Source: CAYZBM01 sp964476705
GTDB lineage: Bacteria > Pseudomonadota > Alphaproteobacteria > Rickettsiales > UBA6187
NCBI GenBank assembly: GCA_964476705.1
Contig: CAYZBM010000059.1
Coordinates: 1 to 13,711, forward strand
Direction: 5' to 3'
DNA: 13,711 bases
Part shown: positions 1-6,892 of the stretch, piece after piece
Layout: each line of letters begins with the position of its first letter
Numbering within the stretch: the first letter of the stretch is position 1
Made by a program: the position numbers and the translations under genes
The notes under the pieces: model-generated
Told to the model about the DNA's origin: nothing
The model's input: the letters and a program-made list of their open reading frames with translations, nothing else
Database searches by the model: none

Positions 1-77
1 AAATAATAAGTTGTTGATATTTTAAGAAAATCTAAGGCCAGGATGACGTTATTGGAGAATTTTAGAAGAAAACAGCA

Positions 78-101
78 CCTCAAAAAAGTGTGGGGTACTA
101 T
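78..101 (+). repeat. Short repeat, inverted copy at 13661-13686
   Basis: The 14-bp core gtgtggggtactat (88-101), preceded by cctc and an A-run, recurs in reverse orientation at 13661-13686 with one small length difference in the A-run. Neither copy lies next to a transposase. In the right-hand copy the core overlaps the start region of the DMT transporter. Function is unknown. The rest of positions 1-120 shows no convincing gene. Confidence 0.5.
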
Positions 102-124
102 GAGACTACATATACAACTTAAGA

Positions 125-155
125 AAAAAGTGTTTTTTTATAAAAAACACTTTTT
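125..155. terminator. A/T-rich hairpin, probable bidirectional terminator
   Basis: A perfect 14-bp stem (125-138 with 142-155) surrounds a 3-nt loop. Three G/C pairs sit in the middle of the stem, and A and T runs flank it on both strands. It lies about 100 bp beyond the stop codon of uup, which is transcribed from the - strand, so it may end that transcript. The low G/C content makes it a weaker terminator than those at 5602 and 8337. Confidence 0.5.
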
Positions 156-165
156 CACAACCAAA

Positions 166-207
166 TATATATGTATTTTACTGTCAATTCTTTCTTAATC
201 TACTATA
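166..207 (+). repeat. Truncated C module of the hairpin repeat family
   Basis: These 42 bases are identical to 8502-8543, the right half of a C module. They include the 3' stem arm aattctttct and the ending taatctactata. The matching 5' stem arm, present at 8489-8498 in the other copy, is absent here, so this is a truncated copy. It lies downstream of the uup stop codon. Confidence 0.8.
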
Positions 208-255
208 GCTGACACGAGACCTTTCACGAGTCTGTTATAAACCGACTACAAAGCC

Positions 256-2163
256 TCAGCGCATCTCATCAATCTCTAACCAATAAGTTTCTTTATCGGC
301 AATTTCTTTTTGTTTAGCAAATAGCTCTTTTGTCAGTTTATTAAATTCATCAGGATTATTCATATAAAGACCAGAATCAAGAAGCTGCAAATTAATCTCT
401 TTAATTCTGGCTTCTAATTTGGTAATTTCTTGAGGTAAATTTTCCCAGTCATATTGCAGTTTAAAGGAAAGTTTTTTAGTAGCATTATTCGCATTACTAC
501 TAATATTATTAGCATCTTTATTACTAGCTTTAAGATTAGTTTTAAGATTTCCTGATTTTTTCACTTTTTGTTTGTTATTAACATCATCCATAGAACTACG
601 GCTTTTTTTACCAATAGCTTCTAAATAATCACTATAACCACCTATATAACCATTAACCTCGCCATCTCCATCAAATACAATAGTTTTAGTTACTGTTTGA
701 TCTAGAAAATCACGATCGTGACTCACAATAATTAAAGTACCTTTATAATTCACTAATAATTCCAACAGCATGTCTAAGGTATCCATATCCAAATCATTAG
801 TTGGCTCATCGAGAATTAATAAATTACCTGGATTTGCTAAAACTTTCGCCAACATTAATCTATTTTTTTGTCCACCAGATAAGGTACCAGCAAGATCATG
901 AGCATCTTGAGGATCAAACAAAAAATCTTTTAAATAACCACAGACATGACGTTTTTTACCCATAACATCTAAATAATCTCCATTTGGGCATAAATTTTCC
1001 CATAATGATTTATTAGGTTTTAGATCTTCGCGTTTTTGATCAAAATAAGATATTTCTAAATTTTTAGCTAGCACCACTTTACCGCTATCTGGAGGTAGAT
1101 TACCCAAAAGTAATTTTAAGAAACTAGTTTTACCAGAACCATTATTACCAACAATACCAAGCCTATCACCGCGCATTATCCTTAAGTTAAATTTTTCCAT
1201 AATAATTTTAGGATTATTATTTATTTTGTTATTTTCTAGGGTATTATCTATAGCTCTAGCATAATATTTACTTACTTTATGAAATTCAGCAATAATATGT
1301 GCCGCCATATTTGGTTCAACAGGCTCTAATTCTATTTTTCGCATTGTTTTATTAAAAATACTCTTATCCGAACGTAATTGATCCCTAGCCTTTTTCATTT
1401 CTTCAACTCTACGGATATTACGTTTTCTTCTCGCTTTAACTCCTCTATTGGCCCATTCTTCTTCTATTGCAACTGCTCGCTCTCTATTACGTAATTCTCT
1501 CTTTTCCTGTTCGATTAAATTAGTTGACCATTCATCAAAATAGGCAAAACCTTTACTGCAAACTCTAATTTTACCCCGATCAAGCCAAAATACTTTATTA
1601 GAAATATTACTTAAAAAAGTACGATCGTGACTTACACATAATATGGTACCTCTATAGCTATTAATATAATCCTCTAGCCACTCGATACCCCGAATATCTA
1701 AATGGTTGGTTGGCTCATCAAGTAATAATATATCTGGATTATTAACTAATTGCTTACCTAAGGCTGCTCTTCTTAATTGACCACCAGAAAGATTGCCCAT
1801 TTTCTCTTGAGGGGCAAGATCAAGAGGAGCTAGAGCAATATCAACTAAATATTTACTATCAGAGTTTTGCAACTCTATAGGAAGGCCTGAAAGAATATAT
1901 TCATAAACAGTCAGTTTAAAATCAAATTCGTTATCTTGCTTTAGATAACCAACTTTAATTCCTGTTTCTTGCCATCTCTTACCTGAATCTATCTCTCTGG
2001 TACCATCTATAATATGCATTAAAGTAGTTTTACCTGCACCATTTTTACCAACTAAACAAATTTTATCACCTTCATGAATGTTAAATGACAAAGCTTCAAA
2101 TAAAGGTTTGCCTCCAAATGTAACATAAGAATCTTGTACTGATAATAGTAATTTATTTTTCAT
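256..2163 (-). CDS. uup: ABC-F family ATPase Uup
   Basis: This is a soluble tandem ATPase of the ABC-F family. Family members act on the ribosome, and E. coli Uup is linked to translation and to transposon excision. The first nucleotide-binding domain has Walker A GKNGAGKT at residues 39-46, signature LSGGQ at 125-129, Walker B ILLLDEP at 145-151 and the H-switch SHD at 178-180. A basic linker follows (WANRGVKARRKRN, about 237-249). The second domain has Walker A GNNGSGKT at 339-346, then LSGGQ and LLILDEPTNDLD. A charged C-terminal coiled coil ends the protein, as expected for Uup. The 635-aa length equals that of E. coli Uup. The reading frame stays open 32 codons further upstream to 2259, but those codons lie in a repeat element, so the ATG at 2163, with AGG in the upstream leader, is preferred. 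A small Asn-rich insert (about 306-318) precedes the second Walker A. Confidence 0.9.
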   Translation of the reverse strand: MKNKLLLSVQDSYVTFGGKPLFEALSFNIHEGDKICLVGKNGAGKTTLMHIIDGTREIDSGKRWQETGIKVGYLKQDNEFDFKLTVYEYILSGLPIELQNSDSKYLVDIALAPLDLAPQEKMGNLSGGQLRRAALGKQLVNNPDILLLDEPTNHLDIRGIEWLEDYINSYRGTILCVSHDRTFLSNISNKVFWLDRGKIRVCSKGFAYFDEWSTNLIEQEKRELRNRERAVAIEEEWANRGVKARRKRNIRRVEEMKKARDQLRSDKSIFNKTMRKIELEPVEPNMAAHIIAEFHKVSKYYARAIDNTLENNKINNNPKIIMEKFNLRIMRGDRLGIVGNNGSGKTSFLKLLLGNLPPDSGKVVLAKNLEISYFDQKREDLKPNKSLWENLCPNGDYLDVMGKKRHVCGYLKDFLFDPQDAHDLAGTLSGGQKNRLMLAKVLANPGNLLILDEPTNDLDMDTLDMLLELLVNYKGTLIIVSHDRDFLDQTVTKTIVFDGDGEVNGYIGGYSDYLEAIGKKSRSSMDDVNNKQKVKKSGNLKTNLKASNKDANNISSNANNATKKLSFKLQYDWENLPQEITKLEARIKEINLQLLDSGLYMNNPDEFNKLTKELFAKQKEIADKETYWLEIDEMR

Positions 2164-2178
2164 TTTTTGGCCTAAAAG

Positions 2179-2295
2179 TATAGCTGTTAAAGCTTGCGCT
2201 CCTTTAATTTTTTTATAGATCCAGGAATAAATCCTGGCCAGTTTATCCTGAAAAAACATATCCTTATAACAAATATATGTTTTACTGAAGGATCC
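2179..2295 (+). repeat. Composite hairpin repeat, modules D-B-A
   Basis: Module D (2179-2220) matches 8544-8585 closely; both share gttaaagcttgc and a T-rich run ending in atagatcc. Module B is a hairpin with stem CCAGGA/TCCTGG around ATAAA (2221-2237). Module A (2244-2295) is an imperfect palindrome that starts tatcctgaaaaaacatat and ends tgttttactgaaggatcc. It matches 7781-7833 directly and 8424-8477 in reverse. On the - strand the element is open in the uup frame and would encode a spurious N-terminal extension. Confidence 0.85.
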
Positions 2296-2334
2296 ATTTT
2301 AATAGGTATTTTTTAACTTCTTTTACTGTAATTT

Positions 2335-2369
2335 AAAGTGGAAAATCATCGATTGATCTACTATAATTT
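2335..2369 (+). repeat. Partial C module with promoter-like end
   Basis: The segment aagtggaaaatcat followed by ttgatctactata matches 8641-8670 and, in reverse, 7691-7720. Only the 3' half of the C module is present. TGGAAA (2339-2344) and TATAAT (2362-2367) are 17 bp apart and point toward the small gene at 2534, so the repeat might supply a promoter. The remainder of the 2164-2533 gap shows no gene. Confidence 0.65.
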
Positions 2370-2533
2370 AAAGCAATTGTGGCTCTATAATTAATTATTA
2401 TCTGGATTAAATAGTAGGAAAGTTGTACAGTGTAAAGGCTTTAAAAAACTATTTGAAAAGCGGGAAAATGGGGGTCTTCTTATAATTTAAAGTATACTCT
2501 CAAAAATAAAAAATAGATAGGGAGGAAGTAGTT

Positions 2534-2749
2534 ATGGCAGAAATATATAATTATGCTCATCATCTAATAGCACAATTTGGCGATAAAGCTCAAGCTGAAG
2601 TTGATAGAAAAATCGCTAATTATGCCAACTCTAAAAACTATAATGGTTTAAAGACCTGGTATGAGATAGAGGCAGCTTTAACTGAGATCACAAAAATCCA
2701 AGATTCTGAGGCTAATGGCAACAGAATATTTGAGAAAATAGAAAGCTAG
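2534..2749 (+). CDS. Small conserved-type hypothetical protein (71 aa)
   Basis: This short soluble protein follows a strong ribosome binding site, gggaggaag, 8 bases before the ATG, which supports real translation. The sequence is helix-rich with no membrane segment or signal peptide. Its layout (MAEIYNYAHHLIAQFGDKAQ..., a middle helix, then GLKTWYEIEAALTEI) resembles a family of roughly 70-residue proteobacterial proteins of unknown function. These typically read as a helix with a GD(D/K)A-type turn, followed by a W-x-x-I segment. No function can be given. It is convergent with the carbonic anhydrase gene, with only 9 bp between the stop codons and no obvious terminator between them. A TATACT at 2493-2498 is a possible -10 element but has no good -35. 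Confidence 0.75.
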   Translation: MAEIYNYAHHLIAQFGDKAQAEVDRKIANYANSKNYNGLKTWYEIEAALTEITKIQDSEANGNRIFEKIES

Positions 2750-2758
2750 TAGTGACAT

Positions 2759-3394
2759 TTATTCTATAGTATCAAACATCCTGGTTTGAGGATTGAAAGC
2801 CATGAGTTGCCCATCCCTTAAGTTTACCATCCAGCCATAAAGTTTTACTTTATTGCTGTCTATTTTTTTGCCTATATTAGGATAAGATAGAAGATTTTTG
2901 AGCGAAACTAGAACAGTTTCTTGGACATGGGAAATTTCTTTTTCTTCTTCATCTTTATCTCCCAATTGAGCAAGAACGGCATCTTTTGCCGCTTTGCCTA
3001 TATCAAGCCATTGTTTAATCTCTTTATTTTTCTCTGCATTTTTTTCATTCATATTCAAATAATCTTTAAGTACACTACAATGAGCATGACCCATAACTAC
3101 AATATTTTCTATTTCCATATTATTTATAGCATGTTCAATTGATGCTTGAATACCACTACCTTTAGATTCACCATATGCCGGAACTAAACCACCTATATTA
3201 CTAACTACATAGACATCTCCAGGGTTACTACTAAAAATAGTTCCTGGCGATAAACGCATATCACTACAACAAACCACTACCGTAGTTGGTTTTTGTCCCA
3301 ACTGAATCACATGCCTTATCATATCACGTAATTTAGAAAATTCTGTAGCTTTAAAAACTCTAAATCCACCAATTAACGAAGAAATATTAGCCAT
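2759..3394 (-). CDS. can: Beta-class carbonic anhydrase
   Basis: This enzyme interconverts CO2 and bicarbonate in the cytoplasm, supplying bicarbonate for carboxylases and helping pH balance. The beta-class zinc site is complete: Cys43 in CCSDMR, with the Asp45/Arg47 dyad, then His103 and Cys106 in GHAHCS. NIGGLVP (66-72) and a helix with SIEHAI lie between the ligands, as is usual. The 211-aa length is normal for the family, and no signal peptide is seen. The ATG at 3394 has an AAAAGGTAA ribosome binding site at good spacing. The gene lies 65 bp downstream of the small membrane protein gene on the same strand and may be cotranscribed with it. The symbol is assigned by family only. Confidence 0.93.
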   Translation of the reverse strand: MANISSLIGGFRVFKATEFSKLRDMIRHVIQLGQKPTTVVVCCSDMRLSPGTIFSSNPGDVYVVSNIGGLVPAYGESKGSGIQASIEHAINNMEIENIVVMGHAHCSVLKDYLNMNEKNAEKNKEIKQWLDIGKAAKDAVLAQLGDKDEEEKEISHVQETVLVSLKNLLSYPNIGKKIDSNKVKLYGWMVNLRDGQLMAFNPQTRMFDTIE

Positions 3395-3459
3395 AATAAA
3401 TTACCTTTTACCATTTTTAATTATATTTTAAGAACTTGAACTTCAACCAAAATATTATC

Positions 3460-3708
3460 TTAAGATATCTCATCTTTTTTATTCTTATCTTCATCATCTA
3501 TTTTCACTACAACATATTCAACATCTATAACTTGACCATTACTATAGGTTCTACCGCGTTTTTTTCTACTAACCAATCTAAATATCCAACCCATAATTGA
3601 AAAAACCATTATTGCTACAAATAATAATACCAGGCTAATACTCAAAGCAAAGGTAAAAAACAATATTACTATAATTATAAATAAACCTAGGGCTAAACGC
3701 TGTAACAT
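3460..3708 (-). CDS. Small membrane protein of unknown function (82 aa)
   Basis: The protein has an uninterrupted hydrophobic stretch at about residues 5-46, long enough for two close membrane helices or one long one. A basic cluster follows (SRKKRGR, about 47-53), then a hydrophilic, acidic C-terminal tail ending DDEDKNKKDEIS. The positive cluster after the helices suggests that the tail faces the cytoplasm. It was not assigned to a named family. It precedes the carbonic anhydrase gene on the same strand with a 65-bp gap. No Shine-Dalgarno sequence stands close to the ATG at 3708. A candidate promoter lies directly upstream, which would leave almost no leader. Confidence 0.65.
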   Translation of the reverse strand: MLQRLALGLFIIIVILFFTFALSISLVLLFVAIMVFSIMGWIFRLVSRKKRGRTYSNGQVIDVEYVVVKIDDEDKNKKDEIS

Positions 3709-3715
3709 CTTAATA

Positions 3716-3744
3716 TATAAACCTTTATGTCAAAAAAAAGTCAA
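3716..3744 (-). promoter_or_regulatory. Candidate promoter for the small membrane protein gene
   Basis: On the - strand, TTGACT (3744-3739) is followed after 17 bp by TTTATA (3721-3716). A second TTGACA lies within the spacer. The predicted start site would be at or next to the ATG at 3708, implying a leaderless or nearly leaderless transcript. This is a motif match only. Confidence 0.4.
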
Positions 3745-3768
3745 ATAATTAATTATAAATCATACCTT

Positions 3769-3930
3769 TGTACTTCAAATATAGGATTATAATAGCTATA
3801 AATGAAACTTATAAAAAGTATTTTTATAAAATTGATCTTGCACAATGTTATAATCCTACGTATAGGTTTTATAGTCAGAGTATTTTAAATTGCTTATCTA
3901 GGTATATTAAAACACTCTCACTGAAGTACA
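3769..3930. other. Nested, branched inverted-repeat structure in a gene-free stretch
   Basis: Four paired segments nest into one multibranched fold. The outer stem is 3769-3777 with 3922-3930 (9 bp, gtacttca/tgaagtac core). Inside it, one arm pairs 3782-3792 with 3848-3858 (11 bp, taggattataa/ttataatccta) and is capped by a perfect 9-bp hairpin at 3809-3829. A second arm pairs 3877-3888 with 3907-3918 (12 bp, one mismatch). The fold could be a structured small RNA or a miniature mobile element with terminal inverted repeats. The weak TTG-started frame across it (3768-3956) is not taken as a gene. Confidence 0.5.
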
Positions 3931-3952
3931 TATATAGTATAGCATTTATTAA

Positions 3953-3981
3953 TTGAAATACTACATTTGTATTATTATAGT
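3953..3981 (+). promoter_or_regulatory. Candidate promoter for the KamA-like gene
   Basis: TTGAAA (3953-3958) and TATAGT (3976-3981) are separated by exactly 17 bp, each differing from the sigma-70 consensus at one position. Transcription would start near 3988 and read about 90 nt of leader before the GTG at 4076. This rests on the motif match alone. Confidence 0.45.
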
Positions 3982-4017
3982 AGTAAATCATTAGCAAGTC
4001 AGAGATTTACTAATGAT
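3981..4017 (+). promoter_or_regulatory. Two mutually exclusive hairpins in the leader of the KamA-like gene
   Basis: TAGTAAATC (3981-3989) can pair with GATTTACTA (4004-4012), or ATCATTAG (3987-3994) can pair with CTAATGAT (4010-4017). The two stems share bases, so only one can form at a time. No strong U-tract follows, so an attenuator is possible but not shown. If transcription starts near 3988, the first stem would be cut at its 5' end. Confidence 0.35.
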
Positions 4018-4075
4018 CTTCTATACTTTTAAAAGAACAATTAGTTTATTTGTTTAACTTTACTATGAGGATATA

Positions 4076-5590
4076 GTGGCTCAAGAAAAAAAAGTCAAAA
4101 TACGTAAGGCAGGTACTCGCCCAAAATTTAAAAACATTACTAGAGGAAGCCTAAAAAACATATATGGCTCCATTACTGAAACCAAGTTTTCCCGCTATAT
4201 TCAACATGATATTCATCAATATAAAAAACATTTAAGCGAAGGTGGAGTACAACTCTATTCAGAACAAGAATTAAATGCTCTAATTAAAGCTGGAGTTGCA
4301 GACAGATTGCCTCCAAGAGCCACAGCCTATTATATGGATTTGGCAGCAAAAAGTCAGGCCCTTACCAATCTGATCAAAGCTAGACCTGAAGAAACAGATG
4401 ATTTATCAGGACAAAGAGATCCTTCAAACCAATTAAAATATAGTCCCGTTCCAGGATTGTTGCATAAATACGAGATAGTTTTACTTTATGTAGTTAGAGC
4501 CTGCAGTTCATGGTGTCGTTATTGCTACAGATCAGATTTTTTAACTGGAAAAACCGAAAAAGATATCGGTTCAATTGTAGAAATAACTAATTATATCAAA
4601 AGCCATAATGAAAAAGCTAAAGAACATAATAAAAAATGCCAAGATATTAAAGATGAAATAATTCCTATTAGAGAAGCCTTATTATCAGGCGGAGATCCGA
4701 TGGTATTATCTAATAAAAATCTTTTTGATTATATGCACGGACTTGCCGAAGTTGGCGTTAGAATGATTAGAATTGGCACTAAAGAATTAGCCTTTTTTCC
4801 GCAAAGATTTGACGATAATTTCTTTAATATGATCGACTTATTCCACGAGTTACATCCCAGAGTAAGCCTAGCTTTTATGGTACATTTTTCTCATCCAGAT
4901 GAGTTACTTGAAAAAGATCCAAAAACTAAACAATATATAGAAAAACCAGATGGCGGATTTAAAAGAATTCCTATCACTGAACAAGCAATAGTAAAACTAC
5001 GTAGTAGACATTATATAACTTTAGAAAACCAAGCTCCGATAATTGATGGAGTTAATGACGATCCTAGAATTTTAAGACTCCTGCAAAGAGAACTCAAACG
5101 AACTGGGGTAAATAATCATTATTTCTTCCAATGTCGTGAAATTGAAGGCCATAAAGCTTTTGCCGTACCCGTTGAAAAAACTTGGGATATACATCGACAA
5201 TCACAGGTAGGATTATCAGGAATCGAAAAATCTCGCTTTGCTCTATCTACCGAAGAAGGCAAGTTAGAAGTAGTTGGCATCATTGATAAAATAGATTTTG
5301 CTAAGTCTAAAATAAATATTTCTAAAGACCTTGAAAAAATTATTGATAATGTTATTGGCGAAGGTTTAATAATTTTTAGACTACATAGAACACCAGATCC
5401 TAAAGTACAAGGCGGTATTATTATAGCCAGACGTAATCCTAAAGCCTTATGGATTAGTGATTATGAAGATCGGATAATTTTTGATGGTAGAAAAATTGGT
5501 GACGCAAGATTTAATCAATTAGCTTTATTGCTAAAAAATCTGCTACCAGATGGCGAAAAAATCTTTGGTGAGTTTTTAAATAATCTGTAA
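4076..5590 (+). CDS. KamA-family radical SAM, PLP-type aminomutase-like protein
   Basis: This belongs to the lysine 2,3-aminomutase (KamA/EpmB) family, which uses a 4Fe-4S cluster, S-adenosylmethionine and PLP to move an amino group. The cluster motif is C143-SSW-C147-RY-C150, followed by SGGDPM for SAM binding. Lys396 in STEEGK sits where the PLP-binding lysine is expected. The two aspartates that bind substrate lysine in clostridial KamA appear to be replaced: by R in the QCREIEGH segment, and by a neutral residue in FALSTEEGK. The substrate is therefore uncertain. At 504 aa it is much longer than KamA (about 416) or EpmB (about 340), with extra residues at both ends. The C-terminal ~100 residues have no recognised domain. 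The GTG start at 4076 is supported by GAGGA four bases upstream. It stands alone between a gene-free stretch and a strong terminator. Confidence 0.85.
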   Translation: MAQEKKVKIRKAGTRPKFKNITRGSLKNIYGSITETKFSRYIQHDIHQYKKHLSEGGVQLYSEQELNALIKAGVADRLPPRATAYYMDLAAKSQALTNLIKARPEETDDLSGQRDPSNQLKYSPVPGLLHKYEIVLLYVVRACSSWCRYCYRSDFLTGKTEKDIGSIVEITNYIKSHNEKAKEHNKKCQDIKDEIIPIREALLSGGDPMVLSNKNLFDYMHGLAEVGVRMIRIGTKELAFFPQRFDDNFFNMIDLFHELHPRVSLAFMVHFSHPDELLEKDPKTKQYIEKPDGGFKRIPITEQAIVKLRSRHYITLENQAPIIDGVNDDPRILRLLQRELKRTGVNNHYFFQCREIEGHKAFAVPVEKTWDIHRQSQVGLSGIEKSRFALSTEEGKLEVVGIIDKIDFAKSKINISKDLEKIIDNVIGEGLIIFRLHRTPDPKVQGGIIIARRNPKALWISDYEDRIIFDGRKIGDARFNQLALLLKNLLPDGEKIFGEFLNNL

Positions 5591-5601
5591 AAAATTTTAC
5601 C

Positions 5602-5640
5602 ACGTAATTTGGGAGATAAACTCCCAAATTACGTTGTTTT
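5602..5640 (+). terminator. Strong intrinsic terminator after the KamA-like gene
   Basis: A perfect 14-bp stem, acgtaatttgggag with ctcccaaattacgt (5602-5615 and 5621-5634), encloses the loop ataaa. A T-rich tail follows. The A-rich sequence on the left may let it also work on the - strand for the convergent nnrD transcript that ends at 5653. Confidence 0.85.
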
Positions 5641-5652
5641 CAGGGCTCTATA

Positions 5653-6492
5653 TTAAAAATTAAATTCTTGCATAACCACCGGAATCATTTTTGGCATATC
5701 TTCAGATATCATCCCTATACCTAATTTAAGGGCAATTTGTGTTTGTAGCCAAACTGCCATACAGGCGGCATTAAAACCATCCATCCCCCTTGCCATAAGA
5801 CCGGTTATGAGACCGGATAAAACATCTCCTGTTCCAGCTGTAGCCAAATAAGCAGGAGCGCCTAACATTTTTACAACTTTACCAGACTTATCAGCAATTA
5901 TTGTATTATGACCTTTTAAAACTATTATAGCTCCACTAATTTTAGCAGCCTTTACGGCCCTTTCCATCTTGCAATCACTTGAGAATAATTTATCTGGAAA
6001 AATCCTAGAAAATTCGCCTTCATGAGGAGTTAAAACCACATCAGAAGTAATATTTTTAAATAATTTATCAGGGTTCTTCGCAAATATAGTTAAGCCATCC
6101 GCATCAATAACCAAAGATTTTCTTTGGTAAAGTGCACTTAAAATCATCTTTTCAGTACTACAAGTAACTCCAGCTCCTGGTCCTACTAATAAAATATTTT
6201 TTCTTTGGTCTAAAATAAATTTATTAAAAGTAGATAAACAACTTATTTTTTTTACCATAACTGACATAGTATCTGCCGCATAAACTGACCATACCGATTT
6301 AGGCACAACTATAGTGACTAAACCACTACCTACCCTTAAAGCTGATATTGCCGCCATTTTAGCCGCACCTACTAATTCTTCTCCACCAATAATAACTGCA
6401 TGACCATAATCATACTTGTTAGAATTATCTTTATATTTAGGATAATATGAAAGCCACAAATCAGGACTATTTAATAAAAAACTATTTTGCAA
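5653..6492 (-). CDS. nnrD: ADP/ATP-dependent NAD(P)H-hydrate dehydratase (single domain)
   Basis: This enzyme repairs NAD(P)HX, the hydrated and inactive form of NAD(P)H, using ATP or ADP. It is a ribokinase-like cytoplasmic protein. Visible family motifs are KYDYGHAVIIGG (26-37), AAISALRVGSGLVT (47-60), LVGPGAG (102-108), VIDADGL (128-134), LTPHEGEF (154-161) and the catalytic GTGDVLSG with Asp223. Many bacteria fuse this domain to an N-terminal NAD(P)HX epimerase. That domain is absent here, and no separate nnrE lies in the window. The start is a TTG at 6492, inside the end of acpS (11-bp overlap), because the conserved N-terminal segment begins immediately after it; a later TTG at codon 12 is less likely. 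The overlap indicates translational coupling as the last gene of pdxJ-acpS-nnrD. Confidence 0.9.
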   Translation of the reverse strand: MQNSFLLNSPDLWLSYYPKYKDNSNKYDYGHAVIIGGEELVGAAKMAAISALRVGSGLVTIVVPKSVWSVYAADTMSVMVKKISCLSTFNKFILDQRKNILLVGPGAGVTCSTEKMILSALYQRKSLVIDADGLTIFAKNPDKLFKNITSDVVLTPHEGEFSRIFPDKLFSSDCKMERAVKAAKISGAIIVLKGHNTIIADKSGKVVKMLGAPAYLATAGTGDVLSGLITGLMARGMDGFNAACMAVWLQTQIALKLGIGMISEDMPKMIPVVMQEFNF

Positions 6493-6892
6493 GAGCTTCG
6501 ACCACCACCATTGAACATACTAAATCTTTTTCATCACTTAAACTTAAGTGTATATTTATATTATGAGCTTTAAAAATATTTTGTAAATATTCTTTTGCTT
6601 TTTCAGTCAATAATATTTCTGGCTTACCTTGTTCATTATTGACTACATAAATATCTTTCATAGAAATATGCTGGCCAAAACCCACACCCAAAGCCTTCAC
6701 AAAAGCTTCTTTAGCTGAAAATCTTTTTGCTAAATAAGCTATTTTTTTATTTTTATTAGTTAAAGGTAACTTATTTACTTCATTTATTTCATAATCATGA
6801 AAAACTTTTTTTAATAATTTATCGGTATAATTATCAAATAACTTTTCCATTCGTGAAATATAGACAATATCACAACCAATACCTACTATCAT
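6482..6892 (-). CDS. acpS: Holo-[acyl-carrier-protein] synthase
   Basis: AcpS transfers the 4'-phosphopantetheine arm of coenzyme A to apo-ACP, which activates fatty acid synthesis. The N-terminus IVGIGCDIV carries Asp8, and RFSAKEAFVKALG carries Glu62, the two expected Mg-binding residues. The 136-aa length is slightly longer than the typical 120-130. Its ATG overlaps the TGA of pdxJ in the arrangement ATGA, so the two are translationally coupled. It then overlaps nnrD by 11 bp. In many alphaproteobacteria pdxJ-acpS is followed by lepB-rnc-era, whereas here nnrD takes that place. Confidence 0.95.
   Translation of the reverse strand: MIVGIGCDIVYISRMEKLFDNYTDKLLKKVFHDYEINEVNKLPLTNKNKKIAYLAKRFSAKEAFVKALGVGFGQHISMKDIYVVNNEQGKPEILLTEKAKEYLQNIFKAHNINIHLSLSDEKDLVCSMVVVEALAK

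Noticed and set aside
2921..3142. A + strand frame inside the carbonic anhydrase gene
   Set aside because: It is antisense to a gene with a complete zinc-site motif, and its Phe/Ile-rich product is the shadow of Lys/Glu-rich codons.
3768..3956. A 62-codon + strand frame in the gap before the KamA-like gene
   Set aside because: It starts with TTG, has no ribosome binding site, gives a low-complexity Ile/Tyr/Lys-rich product and coincides with the nested inverted repeats, whose folding explains the stretch better.
4076..5590. EpmB (EF-P lysine aminomutase)
   Set aside because: The protein is about 160 residues longer than EpmB, and neither efp nor epmA is in the window. The family membership is certain but this specific role is not.
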